A DNA stretch of 12,575 nt from Giesbergeria sp. (GTDB lineage: Bacteria; Pseudomonadota; Gammaproteobacteria; Burkholderiales; Burkholderiaceae_C): the NCBI GenBank assembly GCA_017987055.1, contig JAGNUJ010000033.1, positions 1-12,575 on the forward strand. The letters run 5' to 3'. Below, in pieces: positions 7,050 to 12,575 of the stretch. Made by a program: the position numbers and the translations under genes. The first letter of the stretch is position 1. Each line of letters opens with the position of its first letter. Under the pieces are notes generated by a model that saw nothing but the letters and a program-made list of their open reading frames with translations, had not been told where the DNA came from and did no database searches.

Positions 7050-8149
7050 CTGTTATTTTGCGCTAACGCCCACGCCACATGCTCGCGCACCAGTGCGCTG
7101 TCGTGCGCGGCGCGGGTGTGTAGCGCGGCACGTAAAGCGGCACGCACCACTGCATCACCACTCAGCGCCAGCCCATTGCCCAGCGCCACGGCAATGTTGC
7201 GCAGCCAGCGCTCGTGGCCAATGCGGCGAATCGGGCCACCTTCAGTTTGGCGCAAAAACGTCGCCTCATCCCACGCAAACAAATGCACCAACTGCTGAGC
7301 GCTCAAACCCGCGCGGGCATCAAAGTCGGGCAAGCTGCTGACTTGTGCGTATTTGTTCCAGGGGCAAATCAGCTGGCAATCGTCACAGCCATAGATGCGG
7401 TTTCCCAAAAGCGGGCGCAATTCGAGCGGAATCGGCCCAGCGTGCTCAATCGTCAGATAAGAGATGCAACGGCGCGCATCCAGCCGGTGTGGTGCAAGGA
7501 TGGCTTGCGTTGGGCACACATCGATGCAAGCGCGGCACTGGCCGCAGTGGGCGCTGAGCGGCTTGCTGTGGGGCAGGGCGATGTCGATATAAATCTCGCC
7601 CAAAAAGAACATCGAGCCGGCGTCGCGGCTGAGCACCAACGTATGTTTGCCGCGCCAGCCTTGGCCGCTGCGCGCGGCCAACTCGGCTTCGAGCACCGGG
7701 GCGGAGTCAGTAAACACCCGGTGGCCTAGCGGCCCGAGCGCCTGCGCAATTCGGTCACTGAGCTTTTGCAGACGCGCGCGCAGTACTTTGTGATAATCGC
7801 GCCCTCGGGCATAGACCGAGACCACGCCCTGCGCCGGATCGGCCAGGCGCGCAAACTCCAGCGCCTGCCAGCCTCCTGAGACATCCAGCGTATTGCGCGG
7901 TAAATAATTCATGCGGGCGGTAATCACACTGACGGTACCGGGCACCAACTCGGCCGGGCGGGCGCGTTTGAGGCCATGCGCAGCCATGTAATGCATCTCG
8001 CCGTGGAACCCTTGCGCCAGCCACTGCATCAATCCGGGCTCGGCACTGGACAAATCGACCCCGGCGATACCGATTTGAGAAAATCCCAAATCCCGTGCCC
8101 ATTGCTGAATCTGAGGAACCCATTGACTGTGACTGCTGCTGACGACCAT
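7034..8149 (-). CDS. queG: Epoxyqueuosine reductase QueG
   Basis: QueG is a cobalamin-dependent iron-sulfur enzyme that reduces epoxyqueuosine to queuosine at the tRNA wobble position, the last step of the pathway. The 371-residue product has the N-terminal DUF1730 region (about 50-150, with ARGRDYHKVL), the FTDSAPVLE motif with the conserved acid Asp148, and two 4Fe-4S clusters. The first is CGQCRACIDVCP (Cys202, 205, 208, 212); the second uses Cys228 and CDDCQLICPW (Cys255, 258, 262). A C-terminal HEAT-like part follows (about 300-371). The frame runs on to 8398, but the extra 83 residues are antisense to tsaE and unlike the family, so I start at ATG 8149. A TACAAT six bases upstream and the lack of a Shine-Dalgarno suggest a leaderless message. 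The last codons come from the repeat at 6999-7049. Confidence 0.94.
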   Translation of the reverse strand: MVVSSSHSQWVPQIQQWARDLGFSQIGIAGVDLSSAEPGLMQWLAQGFHGEMHYMAAHGLKRARPAELVPGTVSVITARMNYLPRNTLDVSGGWQALEFARLADPAQGVVSVYARGRDYHKVLRARLQKLSDRIAQALGPLGHRVFTDSAPVLEAELAARSGQGWRGKHTLVLSRDAGSMFFLGEIYIDIALPHSKPLSAHCGQCRACIDVCPTQAILAPHRLDARRCISYLTIEHAGPIPLELRPLLGNRIYGCDDCQLICPWNKYAQVSSLPDFDARAGLSAQQLVHLFAWDEATFLRQTEGGPIRRIGHERWLRNIAVALGNGLALSGDAVVRAALRAALHTRAAHDSALVREHVAWALAQNNSQIGL

Positions 8150-8629
8150 CGCCCGATTGTAGAAACTGCGCACCAATACATTTGGCACAGTGAGGACGAC
8201 ACTGCCGCCTTCGCGGCGCAACTGGCCGCGCAGCCGCTGCTGGCCAACGCCTTCATCACCCTGCACGGCGAGCTGGGTGCGGGCAAAACCACACTGGTGC
8301 GCCACCTGCTGGGCGCGCTGGGCGTCAAAGGGCGCATCAAAAGCCCGACTTACGCGGTGGTCGAGCCGCACCAAGCGCCAAGCTTGGCGATTTGGCATTT
8401 TGATTTTTACCGCTTCAGCGATCCGCGCGAGTGGGAGGATGCCGGCTTTCGGGACATCTTCGCCAGTACGGGACTCAAGCTGGCAGAATGGCCAGACAAA
8501 GCCGCAGCGCTGCTTCCTCCGGCAGATATCGCTATCGATATCGAAGCACTGGACGAGACGGTGCGCCGCGTGACCTTACAAGCCCACACTGCTCAAGGCC
8601 ACCGTTTGCTAGAAAATTTGCCAGCATGA
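8123..8629 (+). CDS. tsaE: tRNA t6A biosynthesis ATPase TsaE
   Basis: TsaE is the small ATPase partner of TsaB and TsaD in making N6-threonylcarbamoyladenosine at A37 of ANN-decoding tRNAs. The 168-residue protein has the P-loop GELGAGKTTL (49-58), SPTYAVVE (74-81), HFDFYRFSDPREWEDAG (92-108) and LAEWPDKA (120-127), all family hallmarks. The start is uncertain. TTG 8123 is preceded by GAGGAA at 8113-8118 with good spacing, while GTG 8129 is two codons later. The frame is open back to 7976, but that stretch is antisense to queG. With either start the 5' end overlaps queG by 21-27 bases on the opposite strand. The stop TGA overlaps the amiC ATG (ATGA), implying coupled translation. tsaE followed by an amidase gene is a widespread order. 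Confidence 0.94.
   Translation: MTVTAADDHRPIVETAHQYIWHSEDDTAAFAAQLAAQPLLANAFITLHGELGAGKTTLVRHLLGALGVKGRIKSPTYAVVEPHQAPSLAIWHFDFYRFSDPREWEDAGFRDIFASTGLKLAEWPDKAAALLPPADIAIDIEALDETVRRVTLQAHTAQGHRLLENLPA
8156..8161 (-). promoter_or_regulatory. Candidate -10 hexamer TACAAT for queG, inside tsaE codons
   Basis: On the minus strand TTTCTACAAT (8165-8156) sits six bases before the queG ATG. The same ten bases stand in front of the DUF455 gene (3491-3500), at nearly the same distance from its start. Initiation seven bases downstream would fall on the queG start codon. No good -35 box is visible, so this rests on the hexamer, its placement and the recurrence. Confidence 0.4.
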
Positions 8630-10089
8630 ATCCTGTCCCGCCCCGCCATCCGCACCATCCACCCCTCACCTCACGCCGCAGCCTGCTGCAAGCGGGCAGT
8701 TTGGTGTTGCTGCTGGGGCGCCAGCACATTGCGCACGGCGCGACCATCTTGGCAGTGCGCATTTGGCCGGCGCCTGAATACACCCGCGTCACCATCGAAT
8801 CCAACGGTGCGCTGAATGCGCGGCAATTTTTCTTATCAACGCCGCCGCGCTTGGCGGTGGACATTGAGGGCATAGACCTCAACCCCACCCTGCGCGATCT
8901 GCTAGCCAAAGTCCACCACGACGATCCGAACATCGCCGGCATCCGTGTTGGCCAAAACGCGCCTGGTGTGGTGCGCTTAGTGATCGACCTGAAGCAGCCC
9001 GCACTGCCACAGGTATTTACCTTGCCGCCAATTGCCGCCTATCAGCATCGCTTGGTGGTGGATTTGTACCCGGCGCAAGCGATTGACCCGCTGGAAGTGC
9101 TGATCGCCGAACGGCTGCAAGACAAAACTGTGCCCGCCAAGCCAACAACTCACGCCACGCCCACCGCAGCGGCGGTATCCGCACCAGCAGCGCCCCCTCC
9201 CCCCGCTGTAGCCCACGCGCCTGACCCACTGGAGGCGCTGATCGCCCAGCACACCAGCCCAGCAACTGCAGCACCCGCCCCGGCTGTGCCAGCGCCCACC
9301 GTTGTCGCTGCCGCGCCCGCACCGCCGACGCCACCGCCGCCACCGGCTGCCCCAGCGCGGCGCACCGACCGCCTGATCATCATTGCGCTGGACCCCGGCC
9401 ACGGCGGCGAAGACCCAGGCGCCATCGGCCCCAACGGCACGCGCGAGAAAGACGTGGTACTGAAAATTGCCCACCTGCTGCGCGCCCGCATCAACGCCAC
9501 CAGCATCGGCGGCAACCCGATGCGTGCCTACCTGACGCGCGATGGCGACTACTTTGTGCCACTGGGTACGCGGGTACAAAAAGCCCAGCGCGTGCAAGCC
9601 GACTTGTTTGTCAGCATCCACGCCGACGCCTTCACCACGCCCGCCGCCCACGGTGCCAGCGTATTTGCGCTCAGCCAAGGTGGGGCATCGAGCAGCGCGG
9701 CGCGCTGGCTGGCCAATAAAGAAAACCAAGCCGACTTGATCGGCGGCCTGAACGTGCGCGCTAAAGACCAGCATGTGCAACGCGCCCTGCTGGACATGAG
9801 CACTACCGCGCAAATCAACGACAGTCTGAAGCTGGGCAGCGTGCTGCTGGGCGAAATTGGCAGCATGGCCAAACTGCACAAGCCGCGCGTCGAGCAGGCC
9901 GGCTTTGCCGTACTCAAAGCGCCCGATATTCCCAGCGTCTTGGTCGAAACCGCTTTCATCAGCAACCCCGATGAAGAAGCCAAGCTACGCAGCAGCGCCT
10001 ACCAAGAAAAACTGGCCGATGCGCTGATGCGCGGCATCACGCGCTACTTTGCCAAAAACCCACCGCTGGCGCGCAGCCGCTCGGTGTAA
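8626..10089 (+). CDS. amiC: N-acetylmuramoyl-L-alanine amidase AmiC (Tat-exported)
   Basis: AmiC cuts the amide bond between MurNAc and the stem peptide to split septal peptidoglycan in the periplasm. The 487-residue product begins with a twin-arginine signal (TSRRSLLQAG, 15-24, then a hydrophobic stretch to about 38), as in E. coli AmiC. An AMIN domain (about 41-148) targets it to the wall, and a Pro/Ala-rich linker (about 165-245) follows. The zinc-dependent Amidase_3 domain (about 248-476) has ligands His259 (DPGHGGEDPG), Glu274 (REKD) and His332 (SIHADAF), and catalytic Glu441 (VLVETAFISNP). The linker is flanked and interrupted by two copies of a DPLE(V/A)LIA motif. ATG 8626 overlaps the tsaE stop; the open frame upstream to 8431 is tsaE out of frame. 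It converges on the DedA-family gene, with 24 bases between stops and no clear terminator. Confidence 0.95.
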   Translation: MNPVPPRHPHHPPLTSRRSLLQAGSLVLLLGRQHIAHGATILAVRIWPAPEYTRVTIESNGALNARQFFLSTPPRLAVDIEGIDLNPTLRDLLAKVHHDDPNIAGIRVGQNAPGVVRLVIDLKQPALPQVFTLPPIAAYQHRLVVDLYPAQAIDPLEVLIAERLQDKTVPAKPTTHATPTAAAVSAPAAPPPPAVAHAPDPLEALIAQHTSPATAAPAPAVPAPTVVAAAPAPPTPPPPPAAPARRTDRLIIIALDPGHGGEDPGAIGPNGTREKDVVLKIAHLLRARINATSIGGNPMRAYLTRDGDYFVPLGTRVQKAQRVQADLFVSIHADAFTTPAAHGASVFALSQGGASSSAARWLANKENQADLIGGLNVRAKDQHVQRALLDMSTTAQINDSLKLGSVLLGEIGSMAKLHKPRVEQAGFAVLKAPDIPSVLVETAFISNPDEEAKLRSSAYQEKLADALMRGITRYFAKNPPLARSRSV

Positions 10090-10113
10090 ATCGGCTTGTT
10101 CGGGCTTGAGCGC

Positions 10114-10773
10114 TCAGACGGCGCTGGGCACGATTTTGTCGGCCTTGCTAGCACGCCAAGCGCCAAAAATAGCCATCAGGCCAGGAATCAAAATCAGCGC
10201 CCAAATGATTTTGTCCAAGTGCTGCTTGACCCACGGCAAGTTGCCAAAAAAGTAGCCTGCGGTGCAAATCCCCACTACCCACAAAATAGCCCCACCGATG
10301 TTGAACGCCGTGAACTTGCCGCGCCCCATAGCAGCCACACCCGCCACAAACGGCGCAAAAGTGCGGATAAACGGCATAAAGCGCGCAATGACGATGGTGA
10401 TGCCACCATAGCGCTCATAAAACGTGTGGGCTTGGTCAAAAGCGCGCCGGTTAAACCAGCGCGAGTTTTCCCACTGAAACACCTTGGGACCAAAGTAGCG
10501 GCCAATGGTGTAGTTGCACTGGTCGCCCAGCACGGCCGCCACCAACAGCACGCCGACAGCCAGCGGAAAATTCATCAGCCCAGCACCGCACAGCGCACCG
10601 ACGATGAACAACAGCGAATCGCCCGGCAAAAACGGCATCACCACCAAACCGGTTTCGATGAACACGATGGCAAACAGCAGCGCATACACCCACGGCCCGT
10701 AGGCGATGACGAACGCTTCTAGGTGCTTATCAACATGCAAGATGAAGTCGATCAAAAATTCGATGATTTCCAA
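10114..10773 (-). CDS. DedA family membrane protein (VTT domain)
   Basis: DedA proteins are inner-membrane proteins linked to lipid-carrier (undecaprenyl phosphate) recycling, proton-motive force and envelope stress; the role of this member is unproven. The 219-residue product has several hydrophobic segments (about 25-45, 52-85, 124-148, 156-178, 188-206). The functionally important residues known in E. coli YqjA (Glu39, Asp51, Arg130, Arg136) are here Glu40 (FIETGLVV), Asp52 (FLPGDSLLF), Arg131 and Arg137 (IARFMPFIRTFAPFVAG), shifted by one. It is therefore closer to the YqjA/YghB/DedA type than to remote relatives. The start is TTG 10773, supported by AGAAGGA seven bases upstream (complement of 10781-10787); no in-frame ATG lies nearby. 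It is divergent from the glycine-zipper gene across 157 bases in which I found no convincing promoter. Confidence 0.94.
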   Translation of the reverse strand: MEIIEFLIDFILHVDKHLEAFVIAYGPWVYALLFAIVFIETGLVVMPFLPGDSLLFIVGALCGAGLMNFPLAVGVLLVAAVLGDQCNYTIGRYFGPKVFQWENSRWFNRRAFDQAHTFYERYGGITIVIARFMPFIRTFAPFVAGVAAMGRGKFTAFNIGGAILWVVGICTAGYFFGNLPWVKQHLDKIIWALILIPGLMAIFGAWRASKADKIVPSAV

Positions 10774-10930
10774 GACACAGTCCTTCTAAAGCCGCCCGCG
10801 CACTGCATACATTGCTGCGTGGTATGGGGCTGGTAATGTAATGCGCTAAACAAGCCTTTGTCCGACAGCGCTAGCGCGGCCACGGCTTTACCATGACAAA
10901 TTACTGGTCACGGCCACAAGGAGAAACCCC

Positions 10931-11164
10931 ATGAAACATTCTATTTTTAGCGCCACCTGCGTACTGACTGCCATCCTCGCGCTGGGCGGCTGCGCCAGCA
11001 ACCCCAGCAACGCGCAAATTGGTACTGGTGTCGGCGCAGTCGCCGGCGGCGTAGTCGGCGATGCGGTGTTTGGCTCAACGCTGGGCACCATCGGCGGCGC
11101 AGCCGCTGGCGCGTTGATTGGCAACGAGGTCGGCAAAAAAAGCGACCGAAACAATCGCCGCTGA
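10931..11164 (+). CDS. Small glycine-zipper lipoprotein (OsmB-like)
   Basis: The 77-residue product has a lipoprotein signal ending in the lipobox LGGC (Cys21, so about 57 mature residues). A glycine-zipper segment follows (about 31-66: repeated GxxxG spacing through GTGVGAVAGG, GTIGGAAAGALIG), then a positively charged tail (KKSDRNNRR). Such small proteins associate with the envelope and resemble OsmB-type lipoproteins, many of which respond to osmotic or envelope stress; that role is only inferred here. The residue after Cys21 is Ala, which favours outer-membrane sorting by the +2 rule. AAGGAG at 10918-10923, seven bases before ATG, is the clearest Shine-Dalgarno in the window and suggests strong translation. 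A strong terminator follows at 11189, making this a monocistronic unit. Confidence 0.88.
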   Translation: MKHSIFSATCVLTAILALGGCASNPSNAQIGTGVGAVAGGVVGDAVFGSTLGTIGGAAAGALIGNEVGKKSDRNNRR

Positions 11165-11188
11165 AGTAGGCAATAGCGCTGAGATACC

Positions 11189-11213
11189 AAGGCTGCCTGC
11201 GGGCAGCCTTTTT
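11189..11213 (+). terminator. Intrinsic terminator after the glycine-zipper lipoprotein gene
   Basis: GGCTGCC-TGCG-GGCAGCC (11191-11208) is a perfect 7-bp GC-rich stem closed by a TGCG loop, which is a UNCG-type stable tetraloop with a C-G closing pair. It is followed by five T (11209-11213), and two flanking A pair with the first T bases. It ends 24 bases before the mutL start, so mutL needs its own promoter. Confidence 0.9.
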
Positions 11214-11224
11214 CATGCCTTACC

Positions 11225-11230
11225 TAAAAT
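11225..11230 (+). promoter_or_regulatory. Candidate -10 hexamer TAAAAT for mutL
   Basis: TAAAAT stands seven bases before the mutL GTG, in the short space left after the terminator at 11189-11213. Initiation would fall on the start codon. The -35 position would lie inside the terminator stem and does not match consensus, so support is limited to the hexamer and its position. Confidence 0.35.
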
Positions 11231-11237
11231 CATCTCA

Positions 11238-12575
11238 GTGAATATCTCTATTTCAACTCCCACACGCCGCCCCATCCGTGACCTGCCCGACGAACTGATC
11301 AGCCAAATTGCCGCTGGCGAAGTGGTCGAACGCCCCGCCTCGGTGGTGCGCGAGCTGGTCGATAACGCGCTCGACGCCGGCGCGCGCCAAGTCACCGTGC
11401 GTCTGTCGGCGGGCGGTGTGCGCTTGATTGCCGTCGAAGACGACGGCAGCGGCATCGCCCAAGCCGAGCTGGCAATCGCCCTGCGCCGCCACGCCACCAG
11501 CAAAATCACCGATCTGCACGACTTAGAAACCGTGGCCACGATGGGTTTTCGCGGCGAGGCGCTGGCCGCCATTGCTTCGGTGTCCGAGATGGCGCTGCTG
11601 TCGCGCCCCGCCGAGCAAGCCAACGCCTTTTTGCTCGATGCCCGCAGCGGCGAGCTGCGCCCGGTCGCACGCAGCACCGGCACCACAGTCGAAGTGAAAG
11701 AGCTGTTTTTCTCCACCCCAGCGCGGCGCAAATTCTTAAAAACCGACGCCACCGAACTGGCGCACTGCACCGAAGCGGTGCGCCGCCACGCCTTAGCGCG
11801 CCCCGACGTCGGCTTTGCCATCTGGCACGACGGCAAGCTGCTCGAGCAGTGGCGCGCTACGTTGGCTGATGGCGGTGATTTGCCTGACGCCCTAGCGCGG
11901 CGCTTGGCCGATGTGCTGGGCGAGAGCTTTGTCGCGCAGTCCGTGCCGGTGCAGTACAGCAACGGGCGCGTCACCGTCACTGGCCGTGCTGGTCTGCCTG
12001 ACGCAGCGCGCTCGCGGGCGGATCAGCAATACAGCTATGTCAACGGCCGCTTTGTGCGCGACAAGGTGCTGAGCCACGCCGCCCGCAGTGCGTATGAAGA
12101 CGTGCTTCACGGTCAGCGCCAGCCGGTGTATGCGCTGCACATCGCCATCGACCCGGCGCGGGTCGATGTCAACGTACACCCGACCAAAATCGAAGTGCGC
12201 TTTCGCGACAGCCGCGAAGTACACCAAGCCGTGCGCCATGCACTGGAAGATGCACTGGCGCCGCCACGCGCTGCAGCCTTGGCAGTGGTGGCCACTGCTG
12301 AAGCCCCGCCCACAGAATATGCATCAAATCAGCCTCTAGCCCAATCAATACCTGCGCAAGCAGCTATCAATTTTGATAAATTTAAAGACCCTGACGAGCG
12401 AATTGGCCACCGCGTCAGTGATTTAAGCGCGCTGTGGGGTCAACCGGTGCCGTTGCGCGTTGATGCGTCCAGCCGGCCAACAGCGCCAGCAGCCGCGCCG
12501 CCAGAACCAGACGCCCCGACTTGGCCGCTAGGGCGGGCACTGGCGCAGCTGCACGGCGTTTACATCTTGGCCGAG
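11238..12575 (+). CDS. mutL: DNA mismatch repair protein MutL, 3'-truncated by window edge
   Basis: MutL is the GHKL ATPase that links MutS mismatch recognition to strand excision. 446 codons are visible and the frame is open to the last base. ATPase motifs are complete: ELVDNALDAGA (39-49, Glu39 and Asn43), EDDGSGI (67-73), RHATSKI (84-90), GFRGEAL (103-109), GTTVEV (148-153) and VNVHPTKIEV (311-320, Lys317). A Pro/Ala-rich linker runs from about 341 to 427. PLGRALAQLHGVYILAE at the edge is the start of the C-terminal dimerisation domain, so some 150-200 residues are missing. The start is GTG 11238 with no Shine-Dalgarno and no upstream in-frame ATG nearby; it gives a few residues before the conserved IRDLPDELISQIAAGEVVERP. 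The linker contains 17 codons made of a dispersed repeat (12324-12374). Confidence 0.97.
   Translation, partial: MNISISTPTRRPIRDLPDELISQIAAGEVVERPASVVRELVDNALDAGARQVTVRLSAGGVRLIAVEDDGSGIAQAELAIALRRHATSKITDLHDLETVATMGFRGEALAAIASVSEMALLSRPAEQANAFLLDARSGELRPVARSTGTTVEVKELFFSTPARRKFLKTDATELAHCTEAVRRHALARPDVGFAIWHDGKLLEQWRATLADGGDLPDALARRLADVLGESFVAQSVPVQYSNGRVTVTGRAGLPDAARSRADQQYSYVNGRFVRDKVLSHAARSAYEDVLHGQRQPVYALHIAIDPARVDVNVHPTKIEVRFRDSREVHQAVRHALEDALAPPRAAALAVVATAEAPPTEYASNQPLAQSIPAQAAINFDKFKDPDERIGHRVSDLSALWGQPVPLRVDASSRPTAPAAAPPEPDAPTWPLGRALAQLHGVYILAE
12324..12374 (-). repeat. Dispersed 51-bp repeat, copy B, inside the mutL linker
   Basis: Read on the minus strand this is AAAATTGATAGCTGCTTGCG, a variable middle, then GGGCTAGAGGCTGATTTGA, matching copy A at 6999-7049 at 43 of 51 positions without gaps. 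It begins exactly at a codon boundary and adds mutL residues 363-379 (SNQPLAQSIPAQAAINF), in the region expected to be disordered between the ATPase and dimerisation domains. The AT-rich bases just after it (to about 12387) may belong to the same insertion. Confidence 0.8.

Noticed and set aside
8150..8398. N-terminal extension of queG
   Set aside because: The added residues are antisense to the TsaE P-loop region and are unlike QueG; ATG 8149 gives the usual beginning and length.
8431..8625. N-terminal extension of amiC
   Set aside because: It is an alternative frame of tsaE; starting there would bury the Tat signal, which needs to be N-terminal.
8977..9879. 300-codon open frame antisense to amiC
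   Set aside because: It mirrors codon bias of a GC-rich gene on the other strand. The product is low-complexity and no family is recognisable, while amiC on the plus strand has full catalytic motifs.
10108..10117. Palindrome TGAGCGCTCA between amiC and the DedA gene, and GCGCTAGCGC at 10868-10877
   Set aside because: Ten-base palindromes are not rare in GC-rich DNA, there is no T-run to suggest a terminator, and neither has a partner site elsewhere in the window.

Overview
The window looks like a chromosomal core region of a betaproteobacterium, most likely Burkholderiales and probably Comamonadaceae. The reasons are the eno-ftsB adjacency, the queG/tsaE/amiC/mutL neighbourhood, GC-rich codon use, TACAAT-type -10 hexamers close to start codons, and a short dispersed repeat (core GATAGCTNCT...GGGCTAGAGGC) of a kind I associate with that family. 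The taxon is inferred from these features and was not searched. I see no mobile element, CRISPR array, tRNA or rRNA, and nothing resembling a defence or secretion island. No gene-free stretch exceeds about 160 bases.

Layout. Positions 1-1224 (+): the 3' two thirds of eno (enolase), then ftsB (divisome). Positions 1270-3447 (-): a stand-alone CZB-type zinc-binding protein whose usual cysteine is serine, hslO (Hsp33 redox chaperone) and a gamma-class carbonic anhydrase. An intrinsic terminator lies between the carbonic anhydrase gene and hslO. Positions 3508-6984 (+): a DUF455 ferritin-like protein, divergent from the carbonic anhydrase across a perfect 12-bp palindrome, followed by two tandem paralogues that each combine a degenerate EAL domain with a C-terminal HDOD domain. 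Positions 7034-8149 (-): queG (queuosine). Positions 8123-10089 (+): tsaE (t6A tRNA modification) and amiC (Tat-exported cell-wall amidase), coupled by ATGA. The 5' ends of queG and tsaE overlap on opposite strands. Positions 10114-10773 (-): a DedA-family membrane protein. Positions 10931-11164 (+): a small glycine-zipper lipoprotein with a strong terminator. Positions 11238-12575 (+): the first 446 codons of mutL, cut by the window end.

Functional themes are cell division and cell-wall splitting (FtsB, AmiC, DedA envelope maintenance), tRNA modification (QueG, TsaE), redox or metal-linked proteins (Hsp33, CZB protein, DUF455, carbonic anhydrase) and a likely c-di-GMP-related signalling pair.

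No clearly new system is visible. The points most worth a second look are: (i) the tandem EAL-HDOD pair, in which both copies lost the metal-binding Asp pair but kept the other EAL catalytic positions; (ii) the Cys-to-Ser change in the CZB protein; (iii) two 51-bp copies of one dispersed repeat that have been drafted into coding sequence, one supplying the end and stop codon of queG and the other 17 in-frame codons of the MutL linker; and (iv) three genes with a -10-like hexamer only 6-7 nt from the start codon, suggesting leaderless transcripts.
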